NCBI GenBank assembly: GCA_005878685.1
Contig: VBLN01000213.1
Location: 1 to 5,067 of the forward strand
DNA: 5,067 nucleotides
Direction of reading: 5' to 3'
Origin: Deltaproteobacteria bacterium
Lineage (GTDB): Bacteria > Desulfobacterota > Binatia > UBA9968
The notes beneath the pieces were generated by a model, which was not told where the DNA came from, did no database searches, and was given only the letters and a program-made list of their open reading frames with translations. Shown piece after piece: positions 1 through 4,970 of this stretch. Both the position numbers and the translations under genes were made by a program. The first letter of the stretch is position 1. The number at the start of each line of letters is the position of its first letter.

Positions 1-262
1 GCAGATAATTTTGAGTACGCTCTAGCTGCTTAAGCGCAGTTAGCGTCTTACCGGTTTTCTCCCACGGGATCGGATAAGGCGTCAATTAGTGGGATGGGCT
101 GATTCTCCTGCCGGAGGAGATGAGGCCGAGATTTAAACCGGCTGGTTCCTGAAAAGCCTGCCGCTGGGCGCTTCAGGGACGAGATTAAATCAGCGGCTAA
201 GCATGTAGTTCTGCTTGGTGTAACGCTTTCGGACGGGGGTTCGATTCCCCCCGCCTCCACCA
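1..262 (+). ncRNA. ssrA: Transfer-messenger RNA (tmRNA), 3' portion; 5' end outside window
   Basis: Together with SmpB, tmRNA rescues ribosomes stalled on broken messages and adds a degradation tag to the unfinished protein. Bases 1-33 read GCA GAT AAT TTT GAG TAC GCT CTA GCT GCT TAA, a ten-residue tag ADNFEYALAA ending in the ALAA that tail proteases recognise. Bases 34-230 would carry the downstream pseudoknots; the conserved-looking CTAAGCATGTAG lies near 197-208. The 3' end is tRNA-like: T stem GGGGG (235-239) pairs with CCCCC (247-251) around TTCGATT, acceptor strand CGCCTCC (252-258), discriminator A259 and CCA 260-262. U256 sits where tmRNAs form the G3-U pair read by alanyl-tRNA synthetase; its partner lies outside the window. 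The first base coincides with the likely resume codon, so the whole alanine-acceptor 5' half and mRNA-like lead are missing. Identification is firm; exact tag start is inferred. Confidence 0.96.
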
Positions 263-347
263 TTCGACTCGCGGAAAAAACGCCAACAGAGCGTTTTCCG
301 CTCGTTCATGGCAAGCCATACGAAGCCATTAAGCGAGGCGAATGGTG
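258..347. repeat. Inverted repeat anchored on the tmRNA 3' end
   Basis: The left arm, CACCATTCGACTCGC (258-272), and right arm, GCGAGGCGAATGGTG (333-347), are complementary at 14 of 15 positions. The left arm includes the last five bases of tmRNA (CACCA), so the right arm carries an inverted copy of a tRNA-type 3' end. Nested inside is a second hairpin: GCGGAAAAAACGC (271-283) against GCGTTTTCCGC (291-301), with two bulged A residues and loop CAACAGA, and a small ATGGC/GCCAT hairpin (308-319). The inner hairpin could stop tmRNA transcription, but no U run follows it. The structure resembles REP- or MITE-like palindromic elements found next to tRNA genes. That interpretation is inference; the arms are directly visible. 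Confidence 0.7.
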
Positions 348-370
348 CCCCGAGCCTGTCGAGGGGGGGC
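347..370. repeat. GC-rich imperfect palindrome around GAGCCTGTCGA
   Basis: GCCCC (347-351) faces a run of seven G and a C (363-370), with CGAGCCTGTCGA between them, giving an imperfect GC-rich stem. The core GAGCCTGTCGA resembles intergenic repeats that recur in many environmental bacterial genomes, as far as I recall; a genome-wide count would be needed to confirm it. It lies between the CCA-anchored inverted repeat and the GIY-YIG remnant, and the three may be parts of one element. Confidence 0.4.
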
Positions 371-377
371 CGCTTCA

Positions 378-440
378 ATGTATTACGTCTACATCCTCCT
401 CTGTGTGGACCTGCATTTCCCGGATATCGTTTTCCATTAA
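378..440 (+). pseudogene. Truncated GIY-YIG endonuclease gene, N-terminal remnant
   Basis: From ATG 378 the frame reads MYYVYILLCVDL and stops at TAA 438-440 after 20 codons. The opening MYYVYILLC is the typical first beta strand of small UvrC-like/YhbQ-like GIY-YIG domain proteins, where the first Y-x-Y of the signature is followed by a second strand containing the G-[IV]-[TY] motif. Complete members are about 80-100 residues. Here the second strand, the catalytic arginine and the C-terminal glutamate are all missing, and residues after VD no longer resemble the family, so the gene is broken or was cut by a deletion. No clear ribosome binding site precedes it. These small nuclease genes often sit in mobile or repeat-rich intergenic places, in line with the palindromes just upstream. 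Family recognition rests on about nine residues, so it is likely but not certain. Confidence 0.6.
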
Positions 441-726
441 CCGGGTAGGTATAGGAGATACTTTGCAATAGGATGGGATTTCTTCTCTAGCTCTATCTTT
501 CGCTCAAAGAAGACTTTCCCGTCCGCTGCAAAGCTCCTGATACCTTGGGCGCCCTTATTTCGCAAAAGTAAGCCCTTTTTTAGCGTTTCTTCCCAGTGCT
601 GAAGCCTCCCTCGCGTGGCTTCTTAGGTCTGGGTAGGACCAACATGAATGGCGGATTCTGTACATATCCTGTACTGGTAGGGGCCTCCTTATCTGCCAGA
701 GTTTTTTGCCAGCCTTCGTAACTAAT
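437..726 (-). pseudogene. Possible decayed minus-strand gene, two overlapping frames
   Basis: Two stop-free stretches on the minus strand read like protein but lack good starts. The first covers 726 down to 580 (48 residues, including YEGWQKTLADKEAP and NPPFMLVLPRPKKP). The second covers 622 down to 437 (61 residues, including LQHWEETLKKGLLL, FAADGKVFFERKIEL and HPIAKYLLYLPG) and ends with TAA. They overlap at 580-622 in different frames, as expected if one gene was split by a frameshift. I do not recognise the family. The second frame shares its end region with the GIY-YIG remnant on the opposite strand. A third minus-strand frame is also open over part of this region, so chance openness in a decayed sequence is a real alternative. 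Confidence 0.25.
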
Positions 727-828
727 TCATTTTCTTAGATTCTCATATGTTGGCATGATTTTAGCTCGTTAATTGCCACACTGTAATATTCGTCCGCCTA
801 CCAAAGACTCCTTTAAAGCCAGTAGAGC
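441..828. other. Gene-poor region with no intact gene
   Basis: All plus-strand frames are interrupted often, and no complete gene with start, ribosome binding site and plausible protein was found on either strand. The minus-strand fragments listed separately are the only protein-like content. A possible -10 box TAATAT (784-789) precedes the coiled-coil gene, but no convincing -35 hexamer lies 16-18 bases upstream, so the promoter of that gene is not located. The region separates ssrA plus its repeats from the coiled-coil operon and looks like a place where insertions have decayed. Confidence 0.5.
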
Positions 829-906
829 ATGGGGGAACCCGAATGACCCAAGAGCGATACTCTAGAGAGTCTCCTGACAAACGACAAAGAAGCGTTTTGG
901 AACCGG
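829..906 (+). other. Probable lost 5' end of the coiled-coil gene (frameshift or in-frame TGA)
   Basis: The frame of the coiled-coil protein stays open and protein-like upstream of its TTG start, from 847: PKSDTLESLLTNDKEAFWNR runs straight into LQDTGTDLL. Two better starts exist but are disconnected. ATG 843 has a strong ribosome binding site GGGGGA (831-836) six bases ahead but is one base out of frame; removing one C from CCC 847-849 would give MTKSDTLESLL in frame. ATG 829 is in frame but reads MGEPE and then TGA (844-846). So either a one-base insertion, a sense-to-TGA change, recoding, or a sequencing error has uncoupled the natural start. The extra coding-like sequence is seen directly; which cause applies cannot be decided here. 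Confidence 0.55.
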
Positions 907-2085
907 TTGCAAGATACCGGAACCGACCTCCTCAAGAGCCTGATAGCTGAGACGAAAGATACGTACAGGCAGGCGGAAGAGTTGTTGCAAGAGGAGCTTA
1001 GAAAAAAGGAAGAGTTACTCGAGGCGAAAGACACGACCCTCAGGGAGCTGGAAGAGAGCTTAAACGCGAAGCTCCGGGAGCTAGGAAATCGGCTCACCGA
1101 AAAAGAGGAGCTTTTGAAGAGTCGCGATGAGCAGCGGGAAGGACTCATGTCTGAGATGAAGGCGCTTTCCGAGCGGTTGGCCGTGACGGAGTCAGCCAAG
1201 GAGCGGGCGGAGACTCTGTTGCAGGACGAGCTTCGGAAAAACAAGGAGACGGTGCAGATACAAGAGTCCGCCATCGAAGAACTGAAAGAGAGTTTCAGCG
1301 TAAAGCTCAATGCCCTGGAAAATCAGGTCAGCGAGAAAGAAGGGCTTTTGAAGGACCGCGATGAGCAGATCAAAACACTCAATTCTGAAGGAAAGGCCTT
1401 TAGAGGGCAGCTAGCGGATATGACGGCTGCTAAGGAACGAGAGGAGAGTTTGCTGCATGATGAGCTTAAGAAAAAAGGAGAGATGCTGGACGCAAAGGAG
1501 TCAGCTATCAGGGAGCTTGAAGAGGGCTTCACTGTTAAGCTCCACACTCTCGAAAAACAGTTGAGCGACAAGGAGAAGCTTCTGCAGAGCCGCGATCAGC
1601 AGCTGGAGACGCACAAGTCGGAAGAAAGCGGCCTCATGCAGCGGCTGGACGAGACGGAGTCCGCCAAGAGACAGGCCGAAAAACTGCTGCGTGACGGGCT
1701 TGCAAAGATGAAGGAAACCCTGCACGCAAAGGAATCGGCCCTCAGGGAATTCGAGGAAGGTTTGAGCGCGAAGGTCAATGCTCTGGAAAATCAGCTGACC
1801 AAGACTCAGGAGCTTTTGATGGGTCGTACTGAGCAGCTGGAAGCGCGCAACGCGGAAATGAATGCCTTGACGCAGCGGCTTACGGAAATGGAATCCGCCA
1901 AGAATCAGGTCGAAAAATTGATGCGAGATGAGCTTAAGAAAAAAGACGAAATACTCCAGACAAAAGACTCAACCATCAAAAAATTGGAGCAGCCCTCGCG
2001 CTCGAAGGCGCCGAGCCCTAAGACTGAGTCTCGCCAGAACGACAAAATCGATCCCTTCGAACTTCTCATTGCCAAGCGCAAATAA
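907..2085 (+). CDS. Cytoplasmic coiled-coil protein with 78-residue tandem repeats
   Basis: This 392-residue protein is almost wholly alpha-helical, rich in E, K, L, R and Q, with no signal peptide or membrane span. Residues 23-334 are four consecutive 78-residue repeats and 335-362 begin a fifth. Each repeat carries the pattern A/E-E-x-L-L/M-x-(D/E)-x-L, then (A)K(D/E)S/T-x-(I/L)-x-(E/K)-L/F-E, then L-E-N-Q-L-like, then LL-x-x-R-x-(E/Q)-Q, then E-S-A-K. The low-complexity tail (P364-D388 region) ends in IDPFELLIAKRK, possibly a docking peptide. The TTG start is poorly supported: no good ribosome binding site precedes it, and coding-like sequence continues upstream, so the native protein is probably about 20 residues longer. 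The stop abuts the ATG of the AgmX/PglI-like membrane protein, implying co-translation and partnership. A scaffold or filament role is inferred from the coiled coil only; such sequences match many unrelated proteins, so no family name is given. Confidence 0.85.
   Translation: MQDTGTDLLKSLIAETKDTYRQAEELLQEELRKKEELLEAKDTTLRELEESLNAKLRELGNRLTEKEELLKSRDEQREGLMSEMKALSERLAVTESAKERAETLLQDELRKNKETVQIQESAIEELKESFSVKLNALENQVSEKEGLLKDRDEQIKTLNSEGKAFRGQLADMTAAKEREESLLHDELKKKGEMLDAKESAIRELEEGFTVKLHTLEKQLSDKEKLLQSRDQQLETHKSEESGLMQRLDETESAKRQAEKLLRDGLAKMKETLHAKESALREFEEGLSAKVNALENQLTKTQELLMGRTEQLEARNAEMNALTQRLTEMESAKNQVEKLMRDELKKKDEILQTKDSTIKKLEQPSRSKAPSPKTESRQNDKIDPFELLIAKRK
973..1992 (+). repeat. Tandem 234-base coding repeats (four full, one partial)
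   Basis: Repeat units start at 973, 1207, 1441, 1675 and 1909, each 234 bases (78 codons), the last breaking off near 1992. The protein copies align without gaps. At DNA level they have diverged, but short exact matches remain, for example GATGAGCTTAAGAAAAAAG at 1459-1477 and again at 1927-1945, exactly two units apart. This points to unequal-crossover expansion followed by selection on the protein. 78 residues is eleven heptads plus one residue, so the heptad phase must be reset once per unit. Confidence 0.9.
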
Positions 2086-3018
2086 ATGTACATCAAAAGG
2101 CTTGTCGCAGCTTTTGCCAGGTGCGCCTTCGGATTGGCGCTCATTTTATTAGGCTATGTTGCGGGATCAAGACCGCTTGTCCAGAACGATGCTACGCCGA
2201 AAAATCTTTCTGCAGAAAGCAGGCCGCCAAAATCCCAAGCCAGGTGGAACCCGGCGTTAGCAAGCCTTGTTATTATCGCGCCGGAGCTGGGATTCGGCGT
2301 CACTGGTCAAAAGGACGCCGGCAGTGATTCCGATCAGATTATCAAGAGGATCGAAGCGCAGCTTTTTGGCTTGCGGCAACTCTATCGGCAGGAAGTTGAG
2401 AAAAATCCAGTCCTGATGGGACACATGCTGTTGCAATTAGCCGTAGATTCCTCCGGGAACGTCATCCATGCGGGGGAATTGGCCTCCCGAATCACGAACG
2501 ACGATTTTAAACAGGCGGTGGTTGGAGAAACCTACAAGTGGCAGTTCCATGAAATCATCTCGGATTCTGTGAGCATCAACCTCCCCTTGCTCTTTGTTGG
2601 TGAAGGAATGGACGTCACCACTTTGCTCCATTGGGAAAAGGCGCTCGGCTCGCTTGATCAAAGAGCGACCCAAGCCCAAAGCGTAAGCTTGCCGATGCAA
2701 GAAGGAAAATCTCGTGAGAGCGCCAGCGCCAACGTTGCCAGCGCAAGTCAGAAACGAAAGGTCTCCCGTCAGCGCCCCGAAAGTTCAGCGGCAACACCCG
2801 CCGTCGGGTTTTATGAGCTCAAGTATTCGACTAGGGTGCGTAAAGAGCCTAACTTCGAATCAGCCTCGCTGGCCGAAGTGTCGGCTGGAACGAAAGTGGA
2901 GGTGGTTGCTGTCCAAGGTAGATGGTTGGAGATCCGGCCAAAAGCAAGCGGTCCTACCGGCTTCATCCGAAGTGAATTTGCCGCGCCGGTCGGACGGAAT
3001 CTGAACAGAAGGGAATAA
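2086..3018 (+). CDS. Membrane-anchored protein with AgmX/PglI (TonB-like) domain and SH3 domain
   Basis: The 310-residue product has a basic N-terminus and a hydrophobic span at about residues 7-27 with no obvious cleavage site, so it is predicted to be anchored in the inner membrane with its body in the periplasm. Residues 83-171 match the AgmX/PglI C-terminal domain pattern: IIKRIEAQLFGLRQLYRQEV, KNPVLMGHMLLQLAVDSSGNV, a conserved Lys/Tyr-Trp-x-Phe (YKWQF, 150-154), and a closing strand. This domain is related to TonB C-termini and is best known in myxobacterial gliding and secretion-type proteins. A Ser/Ala/Gln/Arg-rich linker (195-240) follows. Residues 243-302 form a bacterial SH3 (SH3b) domain with RVRKEPNFESAS and the closing GFIRSEF, typically binding peptidoglycan or peptides. 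The start directly follows the upstream TAA, with no clear ribosome binding site, so translation is probably coupled. TonB-like force transfer is inferred; partner proteins ExbB/ExbD are not in the window. Confidence 0.85.
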   Translation: MYIKRLVAAFARCAFGLALILLGYVAGSRPLVQNDATPKNLSAESRPPKSQARWNPALASLVIIAPELGFGVTGQKDAGSDSDQIIKRIEAQLFGLRQLYRQEVEKNPVLMGHMLLQLAVDSSGNVIHAGELASRITNDDFKQAVVGETYKWQFHEIISDSVSINLPLLFVGEGMDVTTLLHWEKALGSLDQRATQAQSVSLPMQEGKSRESASANVASASQKRKVSRQRPESSAATPAVGFYELKYSTRVRKEPNFESASLAEVSAGTKVEVVAVQGRWLEIRPKASGPTGFIRSEFAAPVGRNLNRRE

Positions 3019-3033
3019 CTCTTGTTAAGAAAA

Positions 3034-3049
3034 GGACCTTTTTTGGTCC
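3034..3049. terminator. Short hairpin, weak terminator candidate
   Basis: GGACC (3034-3038) and GGTCC (3045-3049) form a five-base-pair stem around six T residues, 16 bases after the stop of the AgmX/PglI-like gene. On the plus strand no U run follows (CCCTATTG), so it is a poor intrinsic terminator there. Read on the minus strand it is followed by four U residues, but no minus-strand gene ends here. It may only slow transcription or protect an mRNA end. Confidence 0.25.
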
Positions 3050-3078
3050 CCCTATTGACGTGCTATTCTTAGAGAGAT

Positions 3079-3083
3079 AGGAG
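3079..3083 (+). promoter_or_regulatory. Ribosome binding site AGGAG for the duplicated-domain gene
   Basis: AGGAG lies ten bases before ATG 3094, in GATAGGAGTGAG. It fits well with the Shine-Dalgarno consensus and fixes that start. Confidence 0.75.
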
Positions 3084-3093
3084 TGAGTATACT

Positions 3094-3549
3094 ATGATCG
3101 ATGGTCCCAAGTATGCCCAAACCCTTCGGGCTATCGGCCAGGAGCTAGAGGCACTTAATTTAAAATACTTCGACATCAAGAGCGAAGGCAAAGACTATCT
3201 CGTCCGAGCTGCGACATCCCCTGAACCTCTGGAACTGCGGTATACCTCTGAAGATATAGGGCGGCTGGAGCGCCAGGGCCGAGCAAGACGTAGCGACCCA
3301 TCCAGGACACCTGATTTAATGACTCTGTCCCAAGCGTTGCGCGCGATCGGTGAGTATGTCGATCGCAAAGATTGCCGCCTCGTAAGGGTCTCCAGGCAAG
3401 TCCCGTCCGGGACTGTACCGTTGCTTAGTATCGAGTACCAGACGGGCACGCGTGACCGCAAGAAGGAAGAAATCCGAGCCTCTAGTCTCTACGACCTCAG
3501 CGTCCGCATGTACAAACAGCGGGATACAGGAAGGGCCAGAAACCTCTGA
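3094..3549 (+). CDS. Unrecognised 151-residue protein with internal duplication
   Basis: No family was recognised. The protein is soluble, with no signal peptide or membrane span, and is basic overall. It appears to be two copies of one alpha/beta unit. Copy one (about 7-66) has YAQTLRAIGQELEALNLKYF, then DYLVRAA, then LELRYTSEDIGRLERQGRA. Copy two (about 78-145) has LSQALRAIGEYVDRKDCRLV, then PLLSIEYQT, then EEIRASSLYDLSVRMYKQR. Both copies carry the LRAIG motif near their start, a strand ending in Y or R, and a closing helix. A linker rich in R, S, D and P separates them. An AGGAG site supports ATG 3094. It ends with TGA directly followed by TAG. It lies 75 bases after the membrane-protein gene and could share its transcript or be independent. 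Function unknown. Confidence 0.8.
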   Translation: MIDGPKYAQTLRAIGQELEALNLKYFDIKSEGKDYLVRAATSPEPLELRYTSEDIGRLERQGRARRSDPSRTPDLMTLSQALRAIGEYVDRKDCRLVRVSRQVPSGTVPLLSIEYQTGTRDRKKEEIRASSLYDLSVRMYKQRDTGRARNL

Positions 3550-3851
3550 TAGCACTTTTGTAAGCTAAGCGGTGTTGTTCTTACCGTGCGCAACAGGCAC
3601 AGATCCCGCCGCACCAACCTCGACTCCCTCATAGAAAGATATAGCCGCCAGAGACAGCAGGCGGGCTCTTGATTGCCTGGCTCTTGTTATTCGTTTTTTT
3701 CCCCAAGCTCCTTTAGTCTGCTCTCACAGCCGTGTGTTGGACTGCTGGATCGATACAAAACCATTGAACCACGGGAACTTACGGAGCAGGTCTTGACCGC
3801 AGAGCCTGCGCCTATTAATTAAAGGGAAAACTTCAGAGAAGAAGTGATCTG
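3550..3851 (+). other. Intergenic region, no supported gene
   Basis: No convincing gene was found. One short frame from GTG 3587 encodes about 28 residues (RRTNLDSLIERYSRQRQQ) but has no ribosome binding site and is likely chance. A weak stem AGCCGCC (3643-3649) against GGCGGGCT (3660-3667) is followed, after a long spacer, by seven T residues (3694-3700), too distant for a clear terminator. TTGACC (3793-3798) and TATTAA (3813-3818) resemble promoter hexamers, but the 14-base spacing is short. A purine-rich AGAAGAAG (3837-3844) is the likely ribosome binding site of the next gene. This region is where the promoter of the three-gene unit should lie. Confidence 0.5.
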
Positions 3852-4526
3852 GTGAAGATCGAAGAGTGGCTCCAGCTCCTAGAGCAGCGCTGGGAACAGT
3901 TCGTGAAAATGGAAAATTGGTCCCCGTCGGATCAGACGATGATCTTCACTGTTGTGTCTTTGATCCTGTTTATCCTTGCTGTGGTCTGGTTCCTCCCGCA
4001 TAAGCGGCGCGCAAGGAAACGTTGGAAAAGAATGCGCCAAGAAGCCAAAAGTTTTTTCCGGGATATGAAGATGCGCAAAAAGTCTCCGATAGTGCCGGTT
4101 AACGTCGTATTAAACGAGGGGGAGGTGGGAATCCTTCAAGAGCCAAGCATGCTTTATGAGACGCGAGTGTATCGTCTCAATGATGGAGGAGGAAAGCGGA
4201 TTCGTGGGAGCTACCTCGATGGAGGAGGCTCCGGGTCCCAACAACGCTTAAGGCATATCGACTCGGGAAGAATCATTTTAACGAACCGGAGGTTGATTTT
4301 TGATGGTCAGTGGGAAAACAGGACGACAAATATCAAAGACATCAAATCGGCCCGCCCATTGGAAGACGCTGTTGAAGTCAGCTTCAACAGAAACCGGAAA
4401 AACCAAATTTATGCGGTTAGAAATTCCGTCATATGGGCAAAAACAATTCAAATGTCCGTTAGTGGCAAGATGCCCGTGGAACCAGACGAGGCGGCCCCCT
4501 TGGTTTTCAATCGCCGTGATTTTTGA
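3852..4526 (+). CDS. Single-span membrane protein with PH/GRAM-like cytoplasmic domain
   Basis: The 224-residue protein starts at GTG 3852, seven bases after AGAAGAAG. Residues 1-28 are an amphipathic, Trp-rich helix region, 29-48 a membrane span, and 51-76 a strongly basic stretch (KRRARKRWKRMRQEAKSFFR) expected to hold that side in the cytoplasm. Residues 85-203 resemble bacterial PH- or GRAM-like domains: LNEGEVGILQEP, YETRVYR, a Gly-rich loop (DGGGKRIRG and DGGGSGSQQ), then SGRIILTNRRLIFDGQWENR, then NIKDI, EVSFNR and a final helix AKTIQMSV. The TNRRLIF strand followed by a short basic turn is characteristic. It is first of a tight three-gene unit; the next start overlaps its stop. A role in sensing or organising the membrane is inferred from the fold, and the domain name is tentative. 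Confidence 0.8.
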   Translation: MKIEEWLQLLEQRWEQFVKMENWSPSDQTMIFTVVSLILFILAVVWFLPHKRRARKRWKRMRQEAKSFFRDMKMRKKSPIVPVNVVLNEGEVGILQEPSMLYETRVYRLNDGGGKRIRGSYLDGGGSGSQQRLRHIDSGRIILTNRRLIFDGQWENRTTNIKDIKSARPLEDAVEVSFNRNRKNQIYAVRNSVIWAKTIQMSVSGKMPVEPDEAAPLVFNRRDF

Positions 4527-4702
4527 ATGAAGAAGTTCAAGAGGATTTGCCAGATGTCCAACTCTTCGTACGATTGTCTTCTTTTCTTGACAGAATCTCT
4601 CAGGAGATTTGTAGTGCAAGAAACGAAGTTCCTCTAAAATCAGAAGATTTTGGAATTAGGCGTTTTGGCATGGGTTTTGCCCTTGTTTTCCAGCGTGGGT
4701 AG
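4523..4702 (+). CDS. Small unrecognised protein, 59 residues, translationally coupled
   Basis: A short reading frame starts at TTG 4523, overlapping the TGA stop of the PH-like gene in the sequence TTGA, an arrangement typical of coupled translation. The only upstream stop in frame is six bases before the start, so the TTG is the sole available start apart from an internal ATG. The product begins MNEEVQEDLPDVQLF and continues with RLSSFLDRISQEICSARNEV, then an FGIRRFGMGFALVF tail before RG and TAG. It reads as real protein: acidic helix, amphipathic helix, then a hydrophobic strand. No signal or membrane span is clear. The 83-residue gene starts 16 bases after its stop. A competing frame from ATG 4527 encodes only 36 residues of less protein-like sequence. 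Function unknown; co-expression with the membrane protein implies a partnership. Confidence 0.65.
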   Translation: MNEEVQEDLPDVQLFVRLSSFLDRISQEICSARNEVPLKSEDFGIRRFGMGFALVFQRG

Positions 4703-4706
4703 CTTC

Positions 4707-4712
4707 GGGGGA
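4707..4712 (+). promoter_or_regulatory. Ribosome binding site GGGGGA that sets the start of the last gene
   Basis: GGGGGA lies six bases before GTG 4719, the same sequence and spacing as GGGGGA before ATG 843. It falls just after the TAG of the 59-residue gene and decides between GTG 4719 and a longer TTG 4650 start. Confidence 0.7.
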
Positions 4713-4718
4713 ACAAAA

Positions 4719-4970
4719 GTGAGAATCCAATTGACGCCTGAGGAATACAACCGCCTTAAGAACCATATTCCCAAAAGGTCAAAGGCCTACTCTGCGTTGA
4801 AGAATGCAACGGAGCTGATTGGCTTTATAAATGCTCCTGCGCTTCAATTCAGCATCGAGTGCGATGAGAACGATGCGCAGGCACTTCTTCAGAGCGCAAG
4901 GGACCATTGTCCGATGGCCTTACAGAAAATCGAAGACAGCATCCGGCTCTCTCGCTCCCCGCGGATATAG
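4719..4970 (+). CDS. Small unrecognised protein, 83 residues, last gene of the trio
   Basis: With GTG 4719 as start the protein begins MRIQLTPEEYNRLKNHIPKR and includes AYSALKNATELIGFIN, LQFSIECDENDAQALLQSAR and CPMALQKIEDSIR before a basic tail ending SPRI. It looks like a compact alpha/beta cytoplasmic protein with two helices and at least two strands, no signal, no membrane span. A longer frame could start at TTG 4650, but it would overlap the 59-residue gene by 53 bases, add a Trp/Leu-rich stretch that is probably noise from the other frame, and has only a weak AGAAG three bases upstream. The good GGGGGA site favours 4719. It is the third gene of a unit with the PH-like membrane protein. 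No family recognised; function unknown. Confidence 0.7.
   Translation: MRIQLTPEEYNRLKNHIPKRSKAYSALKNATELIGFINAPALQFSIECDENDAQALLQSARDHCPMALQKIEDSIRLSRSPRI

Noticed and set aside
48..263. Minus-strand frame of 71 residues
   Set aside because: It lies antisense to the tmRNA, whose tag and T arm are clear.
844..846. UGA read as a sense codon throughout (alternative genetic code)
   Set aside because: TGA ends other genes at natural places (3547-3549 with TAG next, and 4524-4526 overlapping the next start), so a code change is unlikely; local recoding or damage is kept as a finding.
813..1310. Minus-strand Ser-rich frame of 165 residues
   Set aside because: Antisense shadow of the coiled-coil gene: its S/F/L bias is the complement of GAG/AAG/CTG-rich codons. 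The same applies to 1323-1571, 1501-1725, 1596-1778 and 1905-2144.
3055..3093. TTGACG and TATACT as a promoter for the 151-residue gene
   Set aside because: Spacing of 27 bases is too long and TATACT abuts the ATG, so it could not be a -10 box for a leadered message.
4278..4619. Minus-strand frame of 113 residues
   Set aside because: Antisense to the PH-like gene and the 59-residue gene, no ribosome binding site, cysteine and proline pattern unlike a real domain.
4527..4637. Small frame from ATG just after the PH-like stop (36 residues)
   Set aside because: The overlapping TTG 4523 frame is longer, more protein-like and leads with good spacing to the next gene.
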